In this document: piece after piece, positions 16,274 through 24,161 of the stretch | Numbering within the stretch: position 1 is the stretch's first letter | How the letters are laid out: each line of letters opens with the position of its first letter | From: Prevotella sp902465605 | Lineage (GTDB): Bacteria > Bacteroidota > Bacteroidia > Bacteroidales > Bacteroidaceae | NCBI GenBank assembly: GCA_902465605.1 | Contig: CABQNT010000001.1 | Coordinates: 186,001-250,000 of the forward strand | Reading direction: 5' to 3' | DNA: 64,000 nt | Made by a program: the position numbers and the translations under genes | Notes under the pieces: generated by a model | Seen by the model: the letters and a program-made list of their open reading frames with translations, nothing else | The model's database searches: none | What the model was told of the DNA's origin: nothing

Positions 16274-16436
16274 TTAAGGCGCAGCCTATTTTATGCAAAA
16301 ACAGCGCAAACCGAAGGCAGTCAAACTACGTTTGAACTGCTGAGGTGCAGCCTGTTTTATGCAAAGATAGTGCAAGCCGAGCATAGAGAGAGTTTACTTT
16401 CTATATTAAGGCGCAGCCTATTTTATGCAAAAGTAC
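16274..16436 (-). repeat. Three tandem copies of the 66-bp promoter-like repeat
   Basis: GGCGCAGCCTATTTTATGC, a GGTGCAGCC variant and a third copy start at 16278, 16344 and 16410: exactly 66 bp apart. On the minus strand each unit contains a -7-like box followed by GCATAAAATAGGCTGCGCC, and the middle box is a perfect TATCTTTG (GGCTTGCACTATCTTTGCA). All point toward lysS, 75 bp away. A fourth, decayed unit can be guessed down to about 16232. The 84-codon + strand frame here is only this 66-bp repeat read as 22-residue repeats. Confidence 0.75.
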
Positions 16437-16719
16437 GAAATAAATCTGAATGTGCCTACCTTTTCATATTTTTTATAATTGCGTGACAAGCAGGTTGCTA
16501 TTTCGTGCCGCTGCACACACTTCGCTGTTATTGTTTTCAACAACGAATTTAAGGAATCAATAAATCAAAGGAGCAGTGTTCCAGGTGAAGGTTCGTGCCA
16601 TTACACACCAAAAAATGTTGGATATTTTCATCGTTTTAAGCCCTAAAAACGGCACTTCAAAAGTGATGAAATAGAAAAAATCGATAGGCAGGAAGGTAGC
16701 AAACATCCGATTGCTCTGT

Positions 16720-16850
16720 CATCAACATCCTGTTTTTTCTTCAAAGCAATGACTTTGGCGGTCAATCAGCATCACTTTGGCGTTCAATCAACATGAGTTT
16801 GTGCTTCAAAAGCATGTGAATTACGCACTAAAAGCAATGCTCTTGGCTAG
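16720..16850 (+). repeat. 22-bp intergenic array B (6 units)
   Basis: Units start at 16720, 16742, 16763, 16785, 16807 and 16829 (one is 21 bp, the rest 22). Examples of the core: CAAAGCAATGACTTTG, CAATCAGCATCACTTTG, CAATCAACATGAGTTTG, AAAAGCAATGCTCTTG. Two weaker units may follow to about 16894. Confidence 0.78.
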
Positions 16851-16930
16851 AAATTGTTTTGAAATTGAATGCTAAAAGTGGCTGTAAAAGCTATAACTCA
16901 CTGTGAGGTAGTTGCTTATGAAAGTTGCTT

Positions 16931-16984
16931 ATATTTGGCGTATTTGCACCAAAAGGTAGGTTGGTCTGCAAATACGCCAAATAT
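16931..16984. repeat. 18-bp perfect inverted repeat around GCGTATTTGC
   Basis: ATATTTGGCGTATTTGCA (16931-16948) and its exact complement (16967-16984) with an 18-nt loop. The inner GCGTATTTGC recurs beside arrays A, C and D. On the minus strand it lies 24 bp after the trpB2 stop, without a T-tract. Confidence 0.7.
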
Positions 16985-17007
16985 GAAGCGGTGTGTTGTC
17001 AAGAAAA

Positions 17008-18372
17008 TTACACCTTGGGAACATCTTTGAGGCTGTTCGCAATCTCTTCATCTGTGATGTTGTAATTGCGCAAGTCGCCACTCAAATAACTGTCGTATGC
17101 CGCCATATCGATGAGTCCATGGCCCGAGAGATTAAAGAGAATCACTTTCTCTTCACCACTCTCTTTGCACTTTTGCGCCTCACGAATGGTGGCAGCGATG
17201 GCGTGGCAGCTCTCTGGAGCAGGGATAATGCCTTCGGTTCGAGAGAAAAGAATACCGGCATCGAATGCCTCCAGCTGTGGAATGTCTACGCCATGCATCA
17301 GCTTGTCTTTCGCCAATTGTGAGATAATCATGCCCGCACCATGATAACGTAAACCGCCGGCATGTATGTTGGCGGGCTTGAAGTCGTGTCCCAGCGTGTA
17401 CATGGGCAACAGAGGCGTGTAGCCAGCCTCATCGCCAAAGTCGTATTCAAACTTGCCTCGGGTTAGTTTTGGGCAGCTGCTGGGCTCGGCAGCGATGTAT
17501 TCTGTCTGTCTTCCTTCCAAGATAGTGTGGCGCATGAAGGGGAAGGTCAGTCCGCCAAAGTTGCTTCCTCCGCCGAAACAAGCAATCACGACGTCGGGAT
17601 ACTCGCCCGCCATCTCCATTTGTTTCTCTGCTTCCAAGCCAATAACTGTTTGATGTAGAGCCACATGATTGAGCACCGAGCCGAGCGTGTACTTGCAGTT
17701 AGGCGTGGTGGTGGCCAGTTCGATAGCCTCAGAGATAGCTGTTCCGAGGCTTCCCTGATGGTGTGGATCGCGCGTGATGATGTCCTTTCCGGCTCGTGTT
17801 GACATCGATGGCGAGCCTTCCACGGTGGCTCCGAAGGTGCGCATGATACTACTGCGGTAGGGTTTTTGCTGCATCGAAATCTTCACTTGGTACACGGCAG
17901 CTTCTAATCCGAAAGTCTTTGCCGCATAACTCAAGGCTGCTCCCCATTGTCCGGCACCCGTCTCGGTGGTGACGTTCGTGGTACCTTCCTGCTTGCAGTA
18001 GTAGCATTGGGCCAGCGCCGAGTTGAGTTTGTGTGAGCCAAGCGGGTTTACACTCTCGTTTTTGAAATAGATATGTGCCGGTGTGTCCAAGGCTTTCTCC
18101 AGCGCATAGGCACGAACCAGTGGGGTGGAGCGGTAGTATTTGTACTTGTCCAGCACCGCTTCGGGAATGTCAATCCATCGGTGTTCGGTGTCAAGTTCTT
18201 GCTTGGAGCATTCTAAGCTGAAGATGTGCGACAAGTCTTCTGCCGTAACTGGCTGCTTGGTCTTTGGGTTAAGCGGCGGCAAGGGCTTGTTCACCATGTC
18301 GGCTTGTATGTTGTACCACTGTGTTGGAATATCGTTTTCCTGAAGTATGAATTTCTTTTGTTTGCTCAGCAT
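17008..18372 (-). CDS. trpB2: TrpB-like PLP enzyme (TrpB2 type tryptophan synthase beta)
   Basis: 454-aa pyridoxal-phosphate enzyme of the TrpB2 subfamily, longer than the classical TrpB (about 400 aa) because of the N-terminal extension (IQADMVNKPLPPLNPKT). The Schiff-base lysine is in NPLGSHKLNSAL (Lys115); the phosphate-binding Gly loop is CFGGGSNFGGL. Family members condense indole with serine to make tryptophan and usually act alone, without TrpA. No trp genes are nearby, which fits a stand-alone indole-salvage enzyme. The likely -7 box TACCTTTG lies at 18446-18453 (minus). Confidence 0.95.
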   Translation of the reverse strand: MLSKQKKFILQENDIPTQWYNIQADMVNKPLPPLNPKTKQPVTAEDLSHIFSLECSKQELDTEHRWIDIPEAVLDKYKYYRSTPLVRAYALEKALDTPAHIYFKNESVNPLGSHKLNSALAQCYYCKQEGTTNVTTETGAGQWGAALSYAAKTFGLEAAVYQVKISMQQKPYRSSIMRTFGATVEGSPSMSTRAGKDIITRDPHHQGSLGTAISEAIELATTTPNCKYTLGSVLNHVALHQTVIGLEAEKQMEMAGEYPDVVIACFGGGSNFGGLTFPFMRHTILEGRQTEYIAAEPSSCPKLTRGKFEYDFGDEAGYTPLLPMYTLGHDFKPANIHAGGLRYHGAGMIISQLAKDKLMHGVDIPQLEAFDAGILFSRTEGIIPAPESCHAIAATIREAQKCKESGEEKVILFNLSGHGLIDMAAYDSYLSGDLRNYNITDEEIANSLKDVPKV

Positions 18373-18504
18373 TGTTGTCTTTTTTTTGTTGGGTTGATGA
18401 TTTAGATGGCCCGAAATAGGCCGATAAGCCTGGTTTTATCACCAACAAAGGTAAGAAAAAGATTGCATTTGTGGGTCAATACATGCGAGATTTGTTAACT
18501 TTGC

Positions 18505-19938
18505 ATGAAAAACATGACGATTGTTCTTACGTTGTTAGGCTATTTTGCGGCCTTGTTGTTACTGAGTAGGATGACGACAAGGCATGCCACAAATGATACT
18601 TTTTATCGCGGAAACCGACAGTCGTCCTGGTATTTGGTGGCCTTTGGCATGATAGGTGCGTCGGTTTCGGGTGTCACCTTCGTGTCTGTGCCGGGCATGG
18701 TCAATACCATTGGTATGACTTACCTGCAAACTTGCCTGGGCTTTGTGCTGGGTTATGTGGCGGTGGCCTTTGTGTTGTTGCCCATTTACTATCGTTTGAA
18801 TCTCACCACCATCTACACTTATTTGCAACAACGCTTGGGAACTCGTTCGTATAAAACGGGTGCTTGGTTCTTTTTGTTGTCCAAAATGTCGGGTTCGGCG
18901 GTTAAGTTTTATGTGGTGTGCATGCTCTTACAGCGGTTTGTACTCGATGCCATCGGGGTGCCTTTCATGGTTACTGCATTGGTGCTGGTGTCGCTTATCT
19001 GGCTGTATACGCGGCGCGGAGGCATTAAGACCTTGGTGTGGACGGATACGTTTCAAACCATCTGCATGTTCGCGGCACTCATCTTCATTATCGTACAGGT
19101 GATGTTCATGCTTGATATGAATGTCGTTGAGGCCGTGAAAGCCATCGCACATGATGACAGAAGCCGCATCTTTGTGTTTGATGATTGGCTGTCTAAACAG
19201 AATTTTTGGAAACAATTTGTGAGTGGTGTCTTTATTGTTATCGTGATGACGGGGCTCGATCAGGACATGATGCAGAAGAATTTGACGTGCAAGACCTTGC
19301 GCGAGGCACAGAAAGACATGTGTACCTACGGACTAGCCTTCGTGCCTGTCAACCTGTTGTTCTTGGCGTTAGGTGTGCTGTTGTCCATGTTGGCCGCACA
19401 ACAGGGTGTGCCTCTGCCATCCGCAGGCGATGAGTTGTTGCCCATGTTTGCAGCGACGGGCGAGTTAGGTGCCATGGTGGTGGTGTTCTTTACCATTGGT
19501 ATTGTGGCGACATCGTTCAGTAGTGCCGATTCTGCACTGACGGCATTGACTACGACCTACTGTGTGGATATTTGTCAAAAGCCTGCCGATGAGCGGCTCA
19601 GACATCGTGTTCATGCGGCCATGGGCGTGGTGTTTGTGTTGTTCATCCTGATGTTCAGAACGTTCAACTCGACCAATTTGATAGATGCTATCTATATATT
19701 GGTATCGTATACCTATGGACCTTTGTTGGGATTGTTTGCGTTTGGACTGCTCACGAAGTACCAGGTAAACGACCGATGGGTACCCTATTTAGCCATTGCC
19801 GCACCCGTGTTGTGCTATGTGTTGGATGTGATTGCGCAGCATTTATGGCATTATCATTTTGGTTACGAATTGCTCTTGCTCAACGGGGCCTTGACCTTTG
19901 CTGGATTGTTGGTGACGAGGAAGAAAGAAGTACTTTGA
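18505..19938 (+). CDS. Sodium:solute symporter family transporter
   Basis: 477-aa inner-membrane carrier with about 13 predicted transmembrane helices, from the SSS family. Typical features: YFAALLLLSRMTTR in TM1, the conserved DTFYRGNRQSSWY loop, FGMIGASVSGVTFVSVPG, and the Na+-site helix IVATSFSSADSALTALTT. Substrate unknown (sugars, proline, pantothenate and others are carried by the family). A TAACTTTG box at 18496-18503 ends one base before the first ATG; if it is the promoter, translation must begin at the second ATG (18514, MTIVLTLLG). I keep 18505 but consider 18514 equally likely. Confidence 0.92.
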   Translation: MKNMTIVLTLLGYFAALLLLSRMTTRHATNDTFYRGNRQSSWYLVAFGMIGASVSGVTFVSVPGMVNTIGMTYLQTCLGFVLGYVAVAFVLLPIYYRLNLTTIYTYLQQRLGTRSYKTGAWFFLLSKMSGSAVKFYVVCMLLQRFVLDAIGVPFMVTALVLVSLIWLYTRRGGIKTLVWTDTFQTICMFAALIFIIVQVMFMLDMNVVEAVKAIAHDDRSRIFVFDDWLSKQNFWKQFVSGVFIVIVMTGLDQDMMQKNLTCKTLREAQKDMCTYGLAFVPVNLLFLALGVLLSMLAAQQGVPLPSAGDELLPMFAATGELGAMVVVFFTIGIVATSFSSADSALTALTTTYCVDICQKPADERLRHRVHAAMGVVFVLFILMFRTFNSTNLIDAIYILVSYTYGPLLGLFAFGLLTKYQVNDRWVPYLAIAAPVLCYVLDVIAQHLWHYHFGYELLLLNGALTFAGLLVTRKKEVL

Positions 19939-20099
19939 ACTTTGAGGTTTGAACATTGAACTTTGCCGTTGCAATGTGTGAGCTTGTAAACCATCAAACT
20001 TTGAACTTTGAGCTTTGAACATTGAACTTTGAGGTTGCAATGTGTGAGTTTATAAACCATCAACTCGTAAACTCGTCAACTTGTCAACTTGTCAACTAT
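19936..20099 (+). repeat. Heptamer then octamer degenerate tract, internally duplicated
   Basis: A run of AACTTTG-type heptamers (AACTTTG, AGGTTTG, AACATTG) is followed by a GTTGCAATGTGTGAG phrase and an AAACCATCAA phrase; this block occurs twice. It then turns into AACTCGTA/AACTTGTC octamers that reach the lptD stop. Same families as at 44.7 and 60.5 kb. Confidence 0.75.
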
Positions 20100-20102
20100 C
20101 AC

Positions 20103-22961
20103 TCAATACCACTGCACAGCATTGCTGTAGCCGCTGCGCTTGTCGTATTTCAGCGCATCGGTCAGGGTGGCAGCGTTGGCCCTGAACGTGAAATTGTAGC
20201 TGGTATAAGGGGCCAACACCACGGAGCAGCTCATGTTGAAGCAGTGGAGATCGCGCTGAAGTGATGCCGTTGTCATGGACATGGCATGGTTTTCAAAGTC
20301 GTAACCCGATGAGAAGCTGATGTTCCACCCATCGCTAATGCGAACATTGCCGCTGACATTGAGCGTCTGAGTGAACTTGTATGGATAGCGCATGGTTTTA
20401 TAATTGAACTTTTTGAGGTCCCTATTCTCACTCATGGTGATACCATAACCGAAGGTAAGTGACCAAGGTAACTTGAACGCCATGTAGCCATCGTCATCGG
20501 TTTCGGCCTTGCCAGCCTTTGTTTTCTTCTTTGCTCCGCGCTGCCCCTCAATCATATTGTCATCAATGTTGCTCTCAATGTCGGTGTCACGTCCTTCAAT
20601 ATCGTTCTTATTTTGTTCGTCTTCATCCTCGTCATCATGACTGCCGGTGAAGAGCTTTTTCAGCTTTTCGGGCGTCAGCGTGTACGAGATGTTCTGCGAC
20701 ATGCCTTGGAAACGACCGAAACGGCCCATTCCCCATTCCGTATGGTTGCCCTCGTAGGGTATGCCATTCTCATCCAATTCGTAGGCATACGATGCAAAGC
20801 GCGCGTTGAGGTTAAAGGTGTAGTTCTTCCACCACTTCAATCTGATGCGCATATTCAGGTCGCTCAACGGCTTTTCTTTGGCCGCCATGTTGTACGACAT
20901 CGATAACCCAAGCTCGTCAATGATGCTCACTTTCTTCATTCCCGTTGAATCTTTGTCGCTCTTGACCTTCATTTCTACGTTGTTGCCCAGGTCGAATGAT
21001 ATGTTTCCGCTGCGTCCTCTGCCCGGTACGGAGTACATGCCGCTCTCGTAAGGTGAATATCCTACGAGCGACACATTGCCGTCGGCGTCGGTCTTTTGAT
21101 AGTAATCGTAATAGCCATAGCGGCGCGCACCGAAGTCAGGAGCATAGCTGAACGAGACGGAAGGGGTCAAGACGTGGCGGATGGCCTGCACCTTATCGCC
21201 AAAAATCTTGCGATTTGGGATGAACATACCATAGAGCTTGGTAGACATACCCAAGTTGAGTGACCAGTTGTAGACGTTGTGAAAGCCATACGTTGTGTCG
21301 TTCACAACCTTTTGAGAGGCTGCGTCCCACGACCGATGTATCTTGTTTGAGTACATGCGGTCGGTGAAATTGAACGACGGATTGACGTTGAGATAGTCGA
21401 AAAGTGTGAAGTTGGCATTAACAGGAATGTCGTGTTGGAAACCGTTTCTCCAGTCTTTGATGAGATTCGACTTGAACAATTTGTCCTCTTTTGTTTGGAT
21501 AGAGTTGGAGAAGCGGCCCGTGTAGCTTACGGCAATCTTCTCGTACCATCGCTCATTGCCCACCACATGCTTGCGTTTGAAAGGGTAGAAGCGGCTGATG
21601 CTGATGTTCAGGTCGGGCATTGTCAGGGCGATGGAAGAGTCGCGCATGTTCTGCGAAAGGTTCATCGAGCTGCTCAGTGACAAGCCAATGCTTGAGAAAG
21701 TGGTGCTCCAACTCACAGAAGATGTACGGGTACTTTGCGTGAGTGCCTGCGGATTATACAAGCTCGTCAGGTTGTTGCGCTCGTAACTGGAGGAGGCGAA
21801 GTTGACACTTGCCGACAGCGAGCTAAAGGGATTGGCTTTTGGGTCTTGTCGGTGGCTCCATTGTATCTTATAACTTTGCTGCCGAGAGAAGTCAGGTAAG
21901 CCCTTGTCGCCTGTCTTTGAATCCTGGTAACTAAGAAATATACTACCGCTATAGCGATATCTTTTATTGTAATTGCTGGCCAGCGAAACACCCCAAGAAC
22001 CCTTGGTGTAAATCTCGCCAAGCAGCTTTAAGTCGATTTTGTCACTGATGGCGAAATAATATCCGCCGTCCCTAAGATAGAAACCGCGATCCATCTCATC
22101 GCCGTAAGACGGCATGATGAAGCCTGATGAATAGCTCTTAGTAAAGGGGAAGAAACCGTATGGAACGGCAAGAGGCAGCGGAACGTCGGCCACTACCAAA
22201 TGGGCAGGACCGAAAACCACGTCCTTGCCCGGGCGTACCTTGCCCCTCGAAAGTGCGATATAGAAGTCGGGATGCTTTTTATCGCAGGTGGTATAGCGGC
22301 CGTGTTCCATGTACACCACGCCCGATGAGTCGCGCTTTGACCGCTCACTGCGCAAGAATCCCTCTTCTTGTTGGGTGTAAACGTTGTTGATGAGTCCCTT
22401 CTTGGTCTTGAAGTTGAACGCCATGGTGTCGCTTTCGTACGAATCTTGCCCCAATTTGAACACGGGAGTGCCTTCCAACGCTTTAGTTGTGGTGTCCTTG
22501 ATGGCACCAGTTGCGTGCACCAGATTGCTGTCCATGCTCATGTATATCTTCTCACTCTTGAGATCCATGTTCTCGTATTTCACGGTAGACGAGCCGTAGA
22601 GGTGCGTGGTTTTGCTCTTTGCATTATAGACAAGCGAATCTTCTGCGGTATATTCTACCGGTGCGTCGATGCCGTTAGCCCTCTTTCTGTTGAGCGAGTC
22701 GAGCCGAATCGAGTCGTCAATCAGTTGATTATGCTTGCGAATGGCCAGCTGAAGTGAGTCTAATGTGGTGGTGTCGGTGGCAACAGAGTCGGGGCGTTTG
22801 TCAAAAGTAGAATCGCGCTTGATAGGTGACAAGGTGTCGCCCACACCCAGCGTGTCACGTTGTTGCGTTTGTTGCCTGGCGTATGAATCAAACCTGTTCA
22901 TGTCTGCCATAACGAAGGCAAAGATGAACAGCAGCAGAACTATAACCGACGGAGTTCTCAT
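20103..22961 (-). CDS. lptD: LPS-assembly protein LptD-like outer-membrane beta-barrel
   Basis: 952 aa. The N-terminus has a signal/membrane segment (VIVLLLFIFAFVMA), then a linker rich in Ser/Asp/Thr. An OstA/LptA-like beta-jellyroll covers about 105-260 (LVYNAKSKTTHLYG, GRYTTCDKKHPDFYI), and a large beta-barrel with many alternating aromatic strands runs from about 270 to the end. The Bacteroidota LptD is normally this size. It should insert LPS or lipooligosaccharide in the outer membrane. The barrel contains an acidic insert (DDEDEDEQNKNDIEGRD, about residues 775-790). The C-terminus is VQWY; an aromatic final residue is usual for BAM substrates. Monocistronic, with a TAATTTTG box just upstream. 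Confidence 0.88.
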   Translation of the reverse strand: MRTPSVIVLLLFIFAFVMADMNRFDSYARQQTQQRDTLGVGDTLSPIKRDSTFDKRPDSVATDTTTLDSLQLAIRKHNQLIDDSIRLDSLNRKRANGIDAPVEYTAEDSLVYNAKSKTTHLYGSSTVKYENMDLKSEKIYMSMDSNLVHATGAIKDTTTKALEGTPVFKLGQDSYESDTMAFNFKTKKGLINNVYTQQEEGFLRSERSKRDSSGVVYMEHGRYTTCDKKHPDFYIALSRGKVRPGKDVVFGPAHLVVADVPLPLAVPYGFFPFTKSYSSGFIMPSYGDEMDRGFYLRDGGYYFAISDKIDLKLLGEIYTKGSWGVSLASNYNKRYRYSGSIFLSYQDSKTGDKGLPDFSRQQSYKIQWSHRQDPKANPFSSLSASVNFASSSYERNNLTSLYNPQALTQSTRTSSVSWSTTFSSIGLSLSSSMNLSQNMRDSSIALTMPDLNISISRFYPFKRKHVVGNERWYEKIAVSYTGRFSNSIQTKEDKLFKSNLIKDWRNGFQHDIPVNANFTLFDYLNVNPSFNFTDRMYSNKIHRSWDAASQKVVNDTTYGFHNVYNWSLNLGMSTKLYGMFIPNRKIFGDKVQAIRHVLTPSVSFSYAPDFGARRYGYYDYYQKTDADGNVSLVGYSPYESGMYSVPGRGRSGNISFDLGNNVEMKVKSDKDSTGMKKVSIIDELGLSMSYNMAAKEKPLSDLNMRIRLKWWKNYTFNLNARFASYAYELDENGIPYEGNHTEWGMGRFGRFQGMSQNISYTLTPEKLKKLFTGSHDDEDEDEQNKNDIEGRDTDIESNIDDNMIEGQRGAKKKTKAGKAETDDDGYMAFKLPWSLTFGYGITMSENRDLKKFNYKTMRYPYKFTQTLNVSGNVRISDGWNISFSSGYDFENHAMSMTTASLQRDLHCFNMSCSVVLAPYTSYNFTFRANAATLTDALKYDKRSGYSNAVQWY

Positions 22962-23532
22962 TTAATGTGCAAAATTACACAAATAACAACGAATTGATAT
23001 ACAATTTTTTATTTTTAACTTAACACATCGTGCTAAACATGCGCTTTGATTGCTTTTCTTCTTGTGCGTAACCTCTTGTTGGCTTCTGTCCAAAAAAATG
23101 ATAAAAAAACGATGATTGCAAAGTTGTGAAATAGAAAAAGCGGTCATGTTTTCAGGCCGAAAAAACGTGTTGTGGGAGCTGCGAAATAGACTTTTTCCGA
23201 TAAAAATAGGGTAATAGTGGTCCTGTTTGCATCACATTTAACCTCTATCTCTATGTAATTGAGCGGCAAAAGCATACGTTTTACCAATCAATAGCATACC
23301 TATTGCCAATCAAAAGCAATGCTTTTAGCATAAAATAGCATGCGGTGAACATGAGAAAACTGACTGTCTTGACGTAAAAGTTTGGCCGTCAATTAGATAC
23401 AAAACAAGCGCATAGCTCGCGTATTTGCAGCCACCAGCATGCTTGTTTGAAAAAACGGCCGTATTTAAGAGGTAGTTGTAAAAGAAAATGACAGCAGGTG
23501 CGATGCTCTATGCTGTATGGGATGGGTGGCGA
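22962..23532. other. Intergenic region with composite array element C
   Basis: Contains two GAAATAGA-type leaders (23125-23140 and 23180-23190), the 22-bp array (23267-23354), GCGTATTTGC (23419-23428) and GAGGTAGTTG (23469-23478). No gene is seen. Confidence 0.6.
23267..23354 (+). repeat. 22-bp intergenic array C (4 units)
   Basis: Units start at 23267, 23289, 23311 and 23333, all exactly 22 bp. Cores: CAAAAGCATACGTTTT, CAATAGCATACCTATTG, CAAAAGCAATGCTTTT, AAATAGCATGCGG. Confidence 0.78.
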
Positions 23533-24069
23533 TTATTCGAACAGTTGCATCCATCTGGCAAATCTCTTCGCTCCCTCTTTGCCGAATCTTTCGAGGCTCT
23601 TTAGTGCCTGTTCGGGCGTTCTCACACGGTCGAGGTGCGTTTTAGAGTAGAACTTGTCGGCATAACAAATCACCTGTTCCTCCATGGTCTCGGGTAAAAA
23701 GTCTTGATGGGGCAGGGGCAGATGCTGATCTATGATGTCCTGCAAGGCGATTCCGGCACCCGTATGGCGTTCGCAAACCCGTGCGTGTTTGGGGTAACCG
23801 GCCGCGCGCAGCATGTCTGCTCCGATGATGCCATGCTTGATATACGGTTCGGTGCCAAAGCATTGGATGCCTGGTGCGTCGCATTTTGCAATGCCGATGT
23901 CGTGCAGCATGGCCGCTTCCTGGATGAAGGTGCGGTCGAGTTTCAACTCCGGATGCTTGTCGACAATTTGCAATGCCTTGCGGGTTACGCATTCGCTGTG
24001 CGTCAAGAGGATGTCCCGCGCCTTGCTTCCTTGCGGGTAATACTGGTCGATGATGGCTAAATAGTCCAT
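23533..24069 (-). CDS. HD-domain phosphohydrolase
   Basis: 178-aa cytosolic HD-domain protein. Metal ligands appear as His24 (LLTHSECV), the HD pair His56-Asp57 (AAMLHDIGIA), the His in VCERHTGAG and Asp in CYADKFYSK. Small single-domain members (YedJ/YfbR-like and others) cleave phosphate from nucleotides or unknown substrates. Ends with the helix KEGAKRFARWMQLFE. Monocistronic, preceded by the terminator of the upstream carboxyltransferase gene. Substrate unknown. Confidence 0.9.
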   Translation of the reverse strand: MDYLAIIDQYYPQGSKARDILLTHSECVTRKALQIVDKHPELKLDRTFIQEAAMLHDIGIAKCDAPGIQCFGTEPYIKHGIIGADMLRAAGYPKHARVCERHTGAGIALQDIIDQHLPLPHQDFLPETMEEQVICYADKFYSKTHLDRVRTPEQALKSLERFGKEGAKRFARWMQLFE

Positions 24070-24094
24070 GAAAAAGCGTTTTAATCATTAAAAA

Positions 24095-24132
24095 AACTCA
24101 TCTTCAGGCATGAAAGTACCCGAAGATGAGTT
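24095..24132 (-). terminator. Terminator of the carboxyltransferase gene
   Basis: Minus-strand hairpin AACTCATCTTC / GAAGATGAGTT with a run of six T after the stem, 29 bp beyond the stop codon of the gene at 24162. Confidence 0.85.
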
Positions 24133-24161
24133 GTATTTTGTTTGGCTTTAAAACAAAATCA

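Larger units (their letters stand above)
16437..17007. other. Intergenic region with composite array element B
   Basis: Holds, in order, a GATGAAATAGAAAAAA leader (16665-16680), the 22-bp array (16720-16850), GAGGTAGTTG (16905-16914) and an 18-bp inverted repeat (16931-16984). Nothing coding is seen. The inverted repeat could also end the trpB2 transcript, whose stop lies at 17008. Confidence 0.6.

Noticed and set aside
16232..16486. 84-codon frame with RRSLFYAK repeats
   Set aside because: The peptide repeat is simply the 66-bp DNA repeat (divisible by three) read through; the promoter signals lie on the other strand.
16931..16984. 18-bp inverted repeat as an ordinary terminator of trpB2
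   Set aside because: No T-tract on the minus strand, and the same GCGTATTTGC core recurs beside other arrays, so a simple terminator does not explain it, although it may add to termination.
17008..18372. TrpB as part of a tryptophan operon
   Set aside because: No other trp gene is near; the protein is the stand-alone TrpB2 type.
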